Part shown: positions 42,401-48,917 of the stretch, piece by piece
How the letters are laid out: each line of letters starts with the position of its first letter
How positions within the stretch are numbered: position 1 is the first letter of the stretch
Assembly (NCBI GenBank): GCA_029931535.1
Contig: JAQPZY010001675.1
Coordinates: forward strand, 2,818,001 to 2,882,000
From: Margaritifera margaritifera
Taxonomy: Eukaryota; Mollusca; Bivalvia; Unionida; Margaritiferidae
Length of the DNA stretch: 64,000 nt
Direction of reading: 5' to 3'
Position numbers and translations under genes: made by a program
The notes under the pieces: generated by a model
Database searches by the model: none
The model's input: the letters and a program-made list of their open reading frames with translations, nothing else
What the model was told of the DNA's origin: nothing

Positions 42401-45400
42401 CCATTATTGTATCTGAGAAATCTATGGGTTTTCTAAAGAGTTCAAAGTCGATACGGGAATTGTAAACAGTTGCTTCATAAGGATATTACGATATTATGAT
42501 ATAGTGACAAAAAGGTACACAATGTTTAGCCGGGTTTACAGACCTTAGGCCTATAATGTTTCACAATTACACAGATTACATGTATATGAAATAAATACAT
42601 GTATCAGAAATTTAGAAAAATTTGATATATTGCTACACCTGCATGAAAATCTAATTAGGTCATCTACATATGCATACAAACATGCATACCAAATTTCATT
42701 TGTCTATTTGAAATGATTTTTTATTAATTAACATTACTTAACATTAATTCATGATAGCTAATATTACTTAGGTTTTTCATAAAAAAAAGTCCAAAAGTTC
42801 AAAAATGTGTATACTGGTAATACTATAAACTGCTGTAATGACCTGAATATCTAATCAGGTCATCTACATACTGTATAAAAAATTGTGCCACTCTGAGTCC
42901 TTGTTTCTGGAGGTTTAATAATTTCATCCATATTTGATGACACAACAGTTCATTTGTCCAATACTGAAAGGCCTCTATGCCAGAACGACTTAATTCTGTC
43001 AAAGTTGGTCAAATTCTATTAAGTGGTTTTTTTTTTTTTACATAAAGTTATGTAAATGTGTTTCTCTTTTCAACAATGTCAGCCATATCTGATGCCAGAT
43101 AAGCATAATTTATATAATTGTGAAAGGCCTTCAAGCTAGAGCACGTTCTGTCAAAGTGGTCTATTGTGTTTTTAAAAAAAGTATTTTGCTGAGATAAAGT
43201 TACGTAAATGTATTCCTGTTTTCAGTAGCAGAGGCTATATTTTATGCTGGATGGAAAATCATTTTTATAAATGTGAAAGGCTTTCAACATAAAATGCTGT
43301 CAAATTTGGTCAAATTCTGTTAAGCACAGCAGCTTTTTTTTTGAGACAAAGTTTTAATAAAAATGATCTTGTTATTTTTTAGTAATGGCAGCCATATTTG
43401 ATGGCAGACTGACATCATTTACACAAATTTAAAAGCCCTTCATGCCTGGATGCTCTCTGTCAAATTTGGTACAATGCTGTCAACTGAATTAAGTTTTTTA
43501 GAAGTCATTTAAAGGAATTTCTATTTTTAGTAACATCAGTCATACTTGAGAGTGAATAGGCATCATTTGTACAAATCTGAAAGTCATCGAATCCAGAATT
43601 CTTTCAGTCAAATTTGGTCAAATTCTATTGAGCGGTATTAGGCGCGGTTAGGGACTTTTTGCATAAATTTAAAAAAGTGCACAAATGTTACCTGAACAGC
43701 AATGTTTACACTGTATTAATATGGGACCTTTCCAAGAAGTTGGCAGTATTCATCTAGAACAAACTTTGGCAGTGGCACTTTTCTATCAGATTACAAATTT
43801 TAGAAAAATATCGCCGAGAAACATATGCAAAAACATTTCTGGACAAAGTTTGATCTGTTGATACACGTGATGGGGACACTGTTTATGATATCATTGGTGT
43901 GTGCTTATTCTGATGAGGATTAACCTTGTGAAATTCACCCAATAAGAATTTGTTTAAGTGCACAGTGCAAGTATTATGTCAAATGCAGTCATAAAAAGGT
44001 GAATGTTCGTCAACTTATAAACCAGGGTTATAAGCGACATACTGTACATATATGTTTATTCAAATTTAAATATCTTGGGGACAAAAATTATTTAAACTTG
44101 TTTCAACATCAATAGGTAAATACTATAAGAGGTATTTTCTTCTACATTTATGATACTATCAGGGTGGCAAACCAATTTTGATGAAAGAAATATAAGAATA
44201 TAGAAACTGTTTCACAAAAATTCTGTAAAACTACAGCAATTCTAAACTAAGTATATAGGAACTTTATAGGAACTATTTACAAGTTTTTCTATCAATTATA
44301 TTGCCAGTTTTAACATTTGAAACTATGTGAATTTTTCAAATATATGAATTTGTAGCATTTTAACAAAATATAGGAAATACAGGAATCCCTGAATTTGAGG
44401 GAATATATGGGAACATGACATTCTGTATTATATACATATGTTAGAGTCAGGGATTTTGTTATACAGAATTTAAAAGATTTTAATTTTAGTGTTTGGTACT
44501 CGTGAAAAGTTATATTCCATCTATATATTTAAATAGCTATAACATGAAAGCAAAATGTTTCTTTAGAAATCAATAGAATATAGAAAATATATCCAGCTAC
44601 ATAATCACAGAAGATTGTGTGAATAAGATTACAGCAACATCCTTGTTTGAAAATACTTTTGACAAATTTAAAAAATTGAAAATACCAGATTTCAAAAATG
44701 TTTCCCAGCTGAGAAAAATGTGTTGCATTATGACAGACAATATGTTATAGTCAAACCTGTGACTTAAGAACATTCGGGCACCAGATGAAAGTGGTCTTTA
44801 TAAACAGGTGCATCTTAAAAACTTTCAGGACACCAGATGAAAGTTGTCTTTATAGACAAGTGTGTCTTGAAAACATTCAGGGCACCAGATGAAAGTGGTC
44901 TTTATAGACAAATATGTCCTATATTCAGGGCACCAGATGAAAGTGGTCTTTATAGACAAGTATGTCCTATTAATATTCAGGGCACCTGATGAAAGTGGTC
45001 TTTATAGACAAGCATGTCCTATTAATATTCAGGGCACCAGATGAAAGTGGTCTTTATAGACAAGTATGTCCTATTAATATTCAGGGCACCTGATAAAAGT
45101 GGTCTTTATAGACAAGTATGTCCTATTAATATTCAGGGCACCAGATGAAAGTGGTCTTTATAGACAAGTATGTCCTATTAATATTCAGGGCACCAGATGA
45201 AAGTGGTCTTTATAGACAGGTATATATCTTATTAACATTCAAGGCACCAGATGAAAGTCATCATTATAGACAGGTAGTCTTGATAAAGTTAATGTAATGT
45301 AGGTTGACAGACAGATAGATAAACAGATATGAAGGCGATATTTTATTGAATTTAAAAAATACATTAAACACGCAAAAAAGCAGTCACTATGCACAATAAA

Positions 45401-48383
45401 TTGGAGGTCCACATAATTGAAAAATCAGCCATGGAGACTAGTTCGTAGCTATTATACTTTACCTTTTTATTTTTTCACACAATTTATCAGTAGATGCAAA
45501 GTGGTTAATGTAACAGGTTTGACTGTATGCACTTTTTTTCCAAAACAGAGTAATTACTTTTTAGGCAGGAATGGGAGTGTAGATAAGGAAAATATATAAT
45601 GTTTTTGCAAATCAAGTTATAATTCTAGCACCTCGTTTTCTTCTTTCAACATCTTTTCCTTCTAAATCCAAGTATAAATGACCACCAAATAATTATCAAA
45701 TGATGGAAGTAAGATACCTATTTTATATAAGAAAGTAAATTTTGATCAAAGCTAGTACACAGATTGACAACTGCTAATAAATGCTGCCAAAAAGCCAGTA
45801 AGTTACAATACAAAATTAATTAGAAATCTGACAGGTCTTCATGCTAGGATGCTTTCTATGAAAATTGGTCAAATTCTATGCAGCAGTTTTTGAGAAGTTG
45901 TTTAAAGGTTTTTCAATTATTAGTAACAGCAGCCATATTTGATGGTGGATTGGTGTAGTTTGTACAGTTTTTACAGGTCTTTTATGACATAATGATTTCT
46001 ATCAAGTTTGGTTAAATTCTATTAAAAGGTTTTGGAGAAGAAGTTGTTTAAAGGTTTTACTATTTTTTTTTTTAGTGGTGGCCATATTTGATGGTGGATC
46101 AGCATCAGTTGTCAAAACTTGAAAGTCCTCTATGCCAGAATGGCTTATGTCAAATTTGATCAAAAATTCTGTTGAGTTGTTTTTGAGAAGAACTTGTTTA
46201 AATGTTTTTCTGTTTCGGTAACCATGGACATATATTATGGCAAATCTGCATCATTGTACAAATATGAGAGGAATTTATGACCAGATGTTTACTGTCAAAT
46301 ATGATCAAATTCTCTTCATCTGTTTTGGAGAATTAATTTAAAGGTTTTTCTATTTTTAGTAATGGCAGCCATATTTAATGGCAAATCAGCAACAAATAGA
46401 TAAGTTTGAAAGCTCCCTATGCCAAGATGTCTTCTGTCAAATTCTGTTGAGTGGTTTTTTAAGCAGAAGTTGTTTAAACAGCTTTATATTTTTAGCCATG
46501 GCAGCCATATTTGATGCCAGATTGGTATCATTTGAGCACATTTTAAAGGTCCTCATGCCAGGATGTTTTCTGTCAAGCTTGATCAAATTCTAAACAGCAG
46601 TTTATGAGAAGTTGTTTAAAGTTGTTTCAAGTTTTTATTTCTTCTATTTTTAGCAACAGTGGCTTTTCTATTTAATTAACAGTAGCCATATTTGAACACA
46701 GATCAGCATAACTTGCACAAACATGAAAGGTCTTGATTCCAGGATGCTTTTCGGTCAAATATGTTCTGTTCAGCTGTTTTGGAGAAGAAGCCATTAAACA
46801 AATTTATTTTTAGTAATGCCAGCCAGATTTAATAGCAGATCAGCAACAGTGGTATAAATTTGAAAGCCTCTATGCCAGGATGCTTTCTGTTTGTTTTGGG
46901 GAAGAAGTCATTTGAAATGTTTTTTCTATTTTCAGTAATGGCAGCCACATGGCAGATTGATATCATTTGTATAAATTTGAAAGGCCCTCATGCCAGGATG
47001 TTTTCTGTCAAGCTTGGTCAAACTCTAAACACCAGTTTCAGAGAAGAAGTTATTTAAAGGTTTTCTATTTTTAGTAACAGCAGTTATATTTGAAAGAGAG
47101 TCAGCATAACTTGCAAAACTTTTTAAGGTCCTTATGCCAGAATGCTTCTCTGTCAAATATGATTAAGTTTTGTTCAGTTGTTTTGGAGAATATGTCATTT
47201 AACAGTTGTTCTATTTTTAGCAATGGCAGCCATAACTAATAGCCAATCAAAATCAGTTGTATAAATTTGAAAACCCTCAGTGCCAGGATGTTTTCTGTCA
47301 AATTTGAACAAATTCTGTCCAGCGTCATTATTAGAAGTAGTTGCCTAAAGGGTCTTCACATGTACTACTTTTTGTAATGGTGGTCATATTTTATAGCAGA
47401 TCAGCATAACTGTAAAAAATTTGAAAGTTTTTATGGCAGGATGCTGTCTTCTATATTTGGTCAAAATTGGTCTAGTGGTTTTTGAGAAGAAGTTTCAAAT
47501 AGCACTTGTTGATGATTGCATGACACAGGACACACAATGAACATAGGGCCATACCGTAAGCTTACTTGGCCTTCAGCCAGATGAACTAAAAAGTCAAAAA
47601 TTCAAAAAATTTAAATTGTTAATCTGCTACAAATGGCATCAAAATCTTGTCAGGTCATCTACATATGTATTCAAACATGCATATTAAATTTCAAGTGATT
47701 CTTACTGAATCATGCAAACAAAGTCAAAGAACTCCAAACAATTCAAAAATGTGTAAAAAAAAAAAACTTAAACAAAATGCTGTATTGTCCTAAGCATACA
47801 GTACAATAAACTTATCAACATATGAAAATGCGTACAATAAAATTGTTTGTTTTTTAAAATAATGTTAAAATTGCTGTGATCACCTGAAACTTTATTAGGC
47901 CATCTACATATGAAGACAAATATACCAACCAAATTTCATTTGTCTACCTGAAGTGGTTTATGTTTAATCAGGCTGGGGGAGGGGGGCGCTAAAAAGAAAA
48001 CTGCAAAAGTCAAAAATATGTAAACAAAATTTACAAATTCTTGCATGGACTTAAACATACAGTATAATCAGCTCATCTACATATGAATATAAATATGCCT
48101 ACCAAATGTCATGTGTATACCTCGAGTGAATTTCACTTAATCATGCGAAGATTTTTGGCAAGCTGTCCAAAAAGTTCAAAACTGTACCAAAAAAAAAAAA
48201 AAAAAAAATCAAATTGCCGCAATTGCCTGAAAATCTAATCAGATCATATACTTATAATTATGAAAGTGAGTAAAATGTCATGGCTGTAATAGTCTTTTTG
48301 TGCTAGCGTTCTAATACGGATTCAAGATAGATATATGGACGGAAAACAGGACAACAATATGCCCCCTTTTGCAACCGCAGTAG

Positions 48384-48417
<34 letters not shown>

Positions 48418-48574
48418 GTGGACAGTGAGCATAATATATGTGAACTCTATAATATATAGTAACAAGGCAAACCGACGTACATGACCGAATGGCCGCACAC
48501 GTCGCTAATACAAGATCAGTCAGTCAGACGAGGCAACATCCTGATTAACCTCAACGGTAGAGCTACTTAACTGA

Positions 48575-48645
<71 letters not shown>

Positions 48646-48766
48646 TATATGACTGTGACTATGCCCCACCACCAACCCCCTCCTCCATGACTCGACACAC
48701 TTTGGGCTAACTACTTTGGTTTCAATCTTAGAGTTTATTTCCACAACAGTTTAATTACAGAAGTTT

Positions 48767-48800
<34 letters not shown>

Positions 48801-48917
48801 GAGAGAATGCATTATACGTACCTTGACTTTCTTTGATCGATCTCCATTGGTAAGAGGCTCGTGTTCTTCTTCGACCGTTGCGACTGAGTCTTCCATTACA
48901 GAATTCTGTGTTGACAT
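13..48917 (-). CDS. CLC-family chloride channel / Cl-/H+ exchanger, ClC-6/7-like, N-terminal part (8 exons, 3' incomplete)
   Basis: Joined exons (48822-48917, 41689-41868, 30185-30259, 19383-19448, 14644-14779, 8962-9071, 6634-6777, 13-99) give 298 codons with no stop. CLC proteins are dimeric membrane proteins that pass Cl- or exchange Cl- for H+; the ClC-6/7 type acts in endosomes and lysosomes. Residues 1-139 are a polar cytosolic tail with the CLC-like block [14 protein letters not shown] near 117. Residues ~145-176 are helix B, and ~198-220 are helix C. Next come [17 protein letters not shown] (222-238; selectivity loop), [16 protein letters not shown] (254-269) and EGPMAHAGG, with E270 as the predicted gating glutamate. 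From memory, a 29-residue stretch after helix B aligns without gaps to vertebrate ClC-7. Odd points: GGGIP replaces the usual GSGIP, Q replaces the E before the PVAAG-like motif, and introns are very long. The pore C-terminal half and CBS domains are off the left edge. Family assignment is firm; ClC-7 over ClC-6 is a leaning only. Confidence 0.93.
372..790. repeat. 34-bp tandem repeat, ~12 degenerate copies
   Basis: Unit about ggtaaattttgcctatttg followed by atcctcattggtata. Copies differ by single bases and small gaps. Non-coding, in intron 7. Confidence 0.85.
1915..2500 (+). repeat. Duplicated block, copy 1 (with a nested LINE)
   Basis: Matches 6160-6610 in direct orientation over about 450 bp (for example cagctgacttgttttgaaat and aacccatgatgaaaggttca occur in both). 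It is interrupted at 1987-2121 by an RTE-like insertion that is missing from copy 2. The two copies differ by scattered substitutions and a ~35-bp indel, so the duplication is old. Confidence 0.88.
1987..2121 (+). mobile_element. 5'-truncated RTE-like LINE 3' end, 13-bp target-site duplication
   Basis: Frame from 1999 reads [20 protein letters not shown] then [10 protein letters not shown]...RKD stop (2110-2112). This resembles the extreme C-terminus of RTE-type reverse transcriptases (GLTW...A.DR..WR...A). It is followed by a tgaatgaatga tail. Identical 13-bp ttccaaaaaaata flanks it at 1974-1986 and 2122-2134. The related block at 6160-6610 has the unfilled site, confirming the insertion limits. 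Confidence 0.8.
3000..3345. repeat. SINE-like repeat flanked by acagttacatggtattaac copies
   Basis: Starts after a (TTGG)n run with ggttgttatgggtttaacat and ends near ccacttggccccccagggcc. A tRNA-like or gene-like tail (ccatgactcgaacccacgca) lies near 3195-3215. Structure and wording resemble mollusc 'GGTTTAACGTCGTTTT' interspersed repeats. Short acagttacatggtattaac repeats occur on both sides (2993-3020 and 3284-3340), so the element seems inserted in a small tandem array. Confidence 0.5.
3808..4609 (+). mobile_element. 5'-truncated RTE-like LINE (reverse transcriptase C-terminus), frameshifted, 11-bp TSD
   Basis: From 3818 the frame gives [55 protein letters not shown] and YACETWTL. Around 4185-4200 the reading moves to another frame: [46 protein letters not shown] and [10 protein letters not shown]. 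These are the thumb and C-terminal blocks of an RTE-type endonuclease/reverse transcriptase; the catalytic YxDD region is absent. A 3' tail of atgaaaaatgaatga precedes the target duplication taggacctaag (3808-3818 and 4599-4609). Dead on arrival (5' truncation), then broken by a frameshift. Confidence 0.9.
3818..4563 (+). pseudogene. Reverse transcriptase fragment, frameshift near 4190
   Basis: Two overlapping open frames, 3818-4212 and 4171-4563, together give one RT C-terminal segment of about 245 residues if the shift near 4190 is ignored. It lacks the N-terminal endonuclease and the RT palm, so it cannot encode an active enzyme. It is part of the LINE insertion at 3808-4609. Confidence 0.85.
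4606..4725. repeat. ~58-bp tandem duplication
   Basis: gtgtacttgtctgta...cactgattaggctgtatgc occurs twice in direct tandem just after the LINE's right target duplication. Confidence 0.75.
6160..6610 (+). repeat. Duplicated block, copy 2, ending beside exon 7
   Basis: Direct-orientation copy of 1915-2500. Similarity ends near 'tctgaggc', about 25 bp from the exon 7 donor at 6633. It has the unfilled LINE target site (cattctcaaaaaatagtacc). Confidence 0.88.
6634..6777 (-). CDS. CLC gene coding exon 7 (selectivity loop, helices D-E)
   Basis: 48 codons: [20 protein letters not shown], then [19 protein letters not shown] and ICGGLAVGK. Acceptor TTTCAG|CCAATG, donor AAG|GTAAGT, phase 0. This is the most diagnostic exon: the xxGxGIPxxKxYLNG signature and the GG-x-VGK lead-in to EGP are specific to CLCs. 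The usual Ser of GSGIP is Gly (GGA/GGT/GGG codon run), and IPE/IPQ is IPF. Confidence 0.95.
6992..7541. repeat. 33-bp minisatellite, ~16 copies
   Basis: Unit about gaccataactaaatagaaa followed by gtaagtatatacaa. Some copies carry a 'gtaaa' insert or lose bases. Because 33 is a multiple of three, the minus strand has a long open frame with an 11-residue unit [11 protein letters not shown]; this is a by-product and not a gene. Confidence 0.95.
8140..8225. repeat. SINE-tail-like fragment
   Basis: Contains ttagttgcctcttacgatat followed by gcagg and 'gcctattcc'. This closely follows a conserved tail seen in many mollusc SINE-type repeats (TTAGTCGCCTCTTACGACA...GGGCCTATTC). Recognised from memory only. 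Confidence 0.55.
8270..8840. repeat. Degenerate interspersed array, family B
   Basis: Units share phrases such as 'catcatttgcatgaatttga', 'gccaggatgctctctgt' and 'aaatttggtc...gtggtttt'. It ends with a 'gatgcatgatgcacaatac...gggcaataccataag' terminus. The same family is at 33190-33715, 42930-43640 and 45825-47590. Confidence 0.75.
8962..9071 (-). CDS. CLC gene coding exon 6 (helix C)
   Basis: Two bases plus 36 codons: [17 protein letters not shown], then [19 protein letters not shown]. Acceptor AACCAG|TTCTAG, donor CAG|GTGAGT. The hydrophobic segment is helix C, leading to the selectivity loop. Two nearby AGs (CTAG, ACAG) are possible acceptors, but the chosen one gives the same linker length as ClC-7. 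Confidence 0.86.
9238..9510. repeat. Compound microsatellite (CA)n, (TC)n, (TA)n, (GATA)n
   Basis: Runs of ca, tc/ct, ta and gata over ~270 bp, including a pure (TC) run at about 9380-9422 followed by a (TA) run to 9459. Apparent open frames here ([12 protein letters not shown]) are artefacts of the repeats. Confidence 0.97.
10471..10770. repeat. 30-bp minisatellite, 10 copies
   Basis: Ten head-to-tail copies of aaaggccccttaccataagc followed by cttaagacag, nearly identical, all exactly 30 bp. Frames are open on both strands because the period is a multiple of three (plus strand unit [10 protein letters not shown]; minus strand [10 protein letters not shown]). Confidence 0.97.
11761..11787. 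repeat. (CA)n microsatellite
   Basis: A pure run of about 13 ca units. Confidence 0.95.
13585..14205 (+). repeat. 69-bp minisatellite, ~9 copies, open on the plus strand
   Basis: Copies start at about 13585, 13654, 13723, 13792, 13861, 13930, 13999, 14068 and 14137. On the plus strand each gives a 23-residue unit of the type [18 protein letters not shown] plus LSHEF. The frame runs from 13540 to 14214 with one in-frame TAA at 13993-13995, caused by a local change in one unit. It is in intron 5, antisense to the channel gene. No known protein repeat is recognised. It is more likely a minisatellite than a gene. Confidence 0.9.
14644..14779 (-). CDS. CLC gene coding exon 5 (helix B)
   Basis: 45 codons plus one base. 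Begins [11 protein letters not shown], then the hydrophobic run [20 protein letters not shown], then [15 protein letters not shown]. This matches helix B and the following VENL..LK linker of ClC-7. Acceptor TTTCAG|AGAAAA. The donor CGCT|GTATCC is a poor consensus, but it is the only one that keeps the frame with the next exon and gives a gap-free linker (...[14 protein letters not shown]...). Confidence 0.85.
15740..15832. repeat. 31-bp tandem triplication
   Basis: caccatgtgctatgaatgtg followed by ctatgaattac, three copies. Confidence 0.9.
16080..16960. repeat. Degenerate interspersed array, family A
   Basis: Repeating phrases: 'agctcagccaatcagat', 'acaagatcacctcattaat', 'tatgcatggatgtcactc', 'tctgatcagaaatatggcct'. 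The same phrases recur at 17930-18535 and 29400-29950. Confidence 0.82.
16346..16628. repeat. 36-bp tandem repeat, ~8 copies, inside family A
   Basis: Unit cagaaatatgacctcttgag followed by tgttcacaagctcaga, exactly 36 bp between the first starts (16346, 16382). It looks like a local amplification of part of the family A unit. Confidence 0.92.
17930..18535. repeat. Family A array with terminus
   Basis: Three to four units, followed by 'gatggacaacggacgatgga' and 'cacagggccatgtcataag...tttggcct', a tail that repeats at the ends of families A and B. This looks like a whole element end at ~18535. Confidence 0.75.
18860..19275. repeat. ~87-bp tandem repeat, ~5 copies, ~100 bp from exon 4
   Basis: Units contain 'gcatacacccagatctgcca', 'ccatctaataatgtgcctgc' and 'agatcaaggtccatgatgtt'. 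Successive 'gaccc/caccc' starts are at about 18878, 18927, 19012, 19099, 19187 and 19257. A related single unit is near 28860-28990. Confidence 0.85.
19383..19448 (-). CDS. CLC gene coding exon 4
   Basis: 22 codons, [18 protein letters not shown] then SRSK. Acceptor TTTCAG|AGTCTA, donor AAG|GTAAGA, phase 0. It matches the conserved pre-helix-B segment of ClC-6/7 and plant CLCs (ESLDYD..EN....E) in position and pattern. Confidence 0.88.
20588..20813. repeat. 28-bp tandem repeat, ~8 copies
   Basis: Unit ctcaaattccatgcatttgt followed by aacccaat. First units end in 'aaccatat'. Confidence 0.95.
26105..26375. repeat. Family D repeat
   Basis: Phrases 'ggagcacccagatttgtcaa', 'tatgtgcatcttcagatgat' and 'catggtgatctattgaaaac'. 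Related to 33716-34110. Confidence 0.65.
26440..27570. repeat. Family C array with bivalve-type start
   Basis: Starts near acaagaggctcaagtggacc and 'tgttcacctggc', then ~5 units of ~130-150 bp with 'ttgctatggaagccacac', 'gataca(a)ctttgatagagcatgtccta', 'caagtttgat..aaattggctcagccattctgg'. The start phrase is typical of repeats seen throughout bivalve genomes. Confidence 0.78.
28249..28820 (-). mobile_element. SINE-like element, copy 1 (tRNA-like promoter, 3' hairpin)
   Basis: On the minus strand it starts ggccatgaattactggattt and includes an A-box-like GTGGTCTAGAGGTAGG (28663-28678). A B-box-like GAGTTCAAGTCCAA (28622-28635) lies about 30 bp after it, with 'GTCTTGCATGCAGATGAAAC' between, as in tRNA-derived SINEs. 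The rest matches 55052-55553 in the opposite orientation. Near the 3' end, 28277-28316 and 28347-28386 form a 40-nt stem with 34 matches and a 30-nt loop. The long head upstream of the A box is unusual for a SINE. Confidence 0.75.
29400..29950. repeat. Family A array
   Basis: Four units with 'accaagttt.atcaaaat', 'agctcagccaatcagatgca', 'tcattaatatgcacagatct'. Same family as 16080-16960 and 17930-18535. Confidence 0.8.
30185..30259 (-). CDS. CLC gene coding exon 3
   Basis: 25 codons, [20 protein letters not shown] then VSKWE. Acceptor GTTGCAG|GATATA after a pyrimidine-rich stretch, donor GAA|GTAAGT, phase 0 both ends. It is basic and amphipathic, and its last residues WE join exon 4 to form the CLC-like [10 protein letters not shown] block. 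The exact phase fit on both sides is the main evidence. Confidence 0.82.
31145..31815. repeat. ~140-bp degenerate tandem repeat, ~4 copies
   Basis: Units share 'gatggctaccatgg', 'catactggatgtcagatcag', 'caccattttcatttagacca', 'tctttcagtgaaaac' and 'agcaataacaagattttcaa'. Confidence 0.82.
33190..33715. repeat. Family B array with terminus
   Basis: Three to four ~120-150 bp units with 'ctgtcaaatttggt.aaattctgtt', 'gagaagtcatttaaag', 'ccatatttgatg'. Ends with 'gatggacaatgcacaatacat..ggaccataccataaactcgcttgg' and 'gtcaggtgagcta'. Confidence 0.8.
33716..34110. repeat. Family D, two ~190-bp units, then (GACA)n
   Basis: Two units share 'actgcaggactac', 'tacactgcattaagcaaca', 'gtcaatatatgcatcttcag' and 'atttcatagcaatccat'. 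A short gaca run follows at 34101-34125. Confidence 0.75.
34867..40757. repeat. 33-bp minisatellite, ~5.9 kb, ~180 units, with higher-order structure
   Basis: Unit cacctatacccatagtaatt followed by gatgataatatgt; shorter 30- and 28-bp variants lack 'aat' or 'aatat'. A distinctive run of variants (atatccgttg, a cacaaagtaatat unit, an aaaacacagtaatcaatt unit) occurs three times: atatccgttg at 35481, 36915 and 39043, and the acacagtaatcaatt mark at 35643, 37077 and 39205. Both marks give the same spacings, 1434 and 2128 bp, showing block duplications. Another block repeats at 510 bp (37591 and 38101). Both strands carry open frames ([11 protein letters not shown] on plus, [11 protein letters not shown] on minus) because the period is a multiple of three. 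They are intronic and not convincing genes. Confidence 0.97.
41074..41345 (-). repeat. Three tandem relic copies of the exon 2 tail plus splice donor, in intron 2
   Basis: On the minus strand, copies ending near 41074, 41175 and 41286 read like the exon 2 end ([11 protein letters not shown]): [22 protein letters not shown] and [11 protein letters not shown]. Each is followed by a GT donor (GTAAAG, GTAAGC, GTATGT). Spacing is 101 and 111 bp. Homology to exon 2 starts at the point where exon 2 itself contains CACAG|AACAGTAT. In the relics this point follows an acceptor-like CAG, so each looks like a 35-40 nt mini-exon. Those lengths would break the frame to exon 3, so I treat them as relics or decoys. 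Confidence 0.65.
41689..41868 (-). CDS. CLC gene coding exon 2
   Basis: Exactly 60 codons, phase 0 at both ends. Acceptor CTGTAG|TTTACA, donor TTCAGG|GTAAGT. Encodes a polar, Q/D/N/T-rich cytosolic stretch ([17 protein letters not shown]...) that ends [10 protein letters not shown]. No domain is recognised. The competing acceptor six bases on (TTTACAG|TGA) would open with a stop in this phase, so the first is used here. The final ~36 nt resemble three relic copies further into intron 2 (41074-41345). Confidence 0.8.
42620..42900. repeat. Family E repeat
   Basis: Phrases 'tctaattaggtcatctacat' and 'aaacatgcataccaaatttc' recur here twice and again at 47630-48260. Confidence 0.7.
42930..43640. 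repeat. Family B array
   Basis: Five units with 'ccatatttgatg', 'aggccttca', 'ctgtcaaatttggtcaaatt' and 'ctgttaagcggtttt'. Confidence 0.8.
43685..43870 (+). repeat. Dispersed repeat, copy 1 of a pair
   Basis: Shares 'tattaatatgggacctttcc', 'gaagttggc', 'ttctatcagattacaaat' and 'gcaaaaac' in the same order with 50780-51020. Confidence 0.75.
44749..45524. mobile_element. TIR element built from 52-bp tandem units
   Basis: Left end agtcaaacctgt (44749-44760) is the exact reverse complement of the right end acaggtttgact (45513-45524). Between them are ~10 units of 52 bp (attcagggcaccagatgaaa, gtggtctttatagacaagta, tgtcctattaat) up to ~45290. Similar 'agtcaaacctgt...gtggtctttatagacagg' repeats are known to me from bivalve genomes. 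No transposase is present, so it is non-autonomous. Clear target duplication not identified. Confidence 0.72.
45825..47590. repeat. Family B, long array (~12 units) with terminus
   Basis: About twelve ~150-bp units with 'gccaggatg.tttctgtcaa', 'tgagaagaagttgtttaaa', 'ggtttttctatttttagtaa', 'ggcagccatatttgatgg'. Ends 'gaacatagggccataccgta', 'agcttacttggcc', 'cagatgaacta'. Longest copy of this family here. Confidence 0.88.
47630..48260. repeat. Family E array
   Basis: Four degenerate units of 'tcaggtcatctacatatg', 'aaaatatgc.taccaaattt' and 'catttgtctacctgaagtg', each followed by a poly-A stretch (47753-47766, 48188-48208). Confidence 0.72.
48391..48417. repeat. Poly-A run
   Basis: About 26 consecutive a. 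Confidence 0.97.
48573..48650. repeat. (TA)n microsatellite
   Basis: Nearly pure at/ta run of ~78 bp. A ga-rich run follows at 48767-48806. Confidence 0.97.
48822..48917 (-). CDS. CLC gene coding exon 1 (start codon exon)
   Basis: Starts at ATG (complement of 48915-48917) and encodes 32 residues beginning [11 protein letters not shown] and ending DRSKKVK. It ends at AAG|GTACGT, phase 0. The sequence is acidic then basic, typical of a cytosolic N-terminus. The frame stays open upstream of the ATG, and a possible acceptor TTGCAG lies just upstream, so a separate 5' UTR exon may exist. I chose this ATG because it is the nearest in frame and the protein then has a length like ClC-7, whose gating glutamate is near residue 247 against 270 here. 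Confidence 0.8.

Larger units (their letters stand above)
41869..48821 (-). other. CLC intron 1
   Basis: 7-kb intron mostly made of repeats: families E and B, the 52-bp TIR element, microsatellites. No additional exon recognised. Confidence 0.78.
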
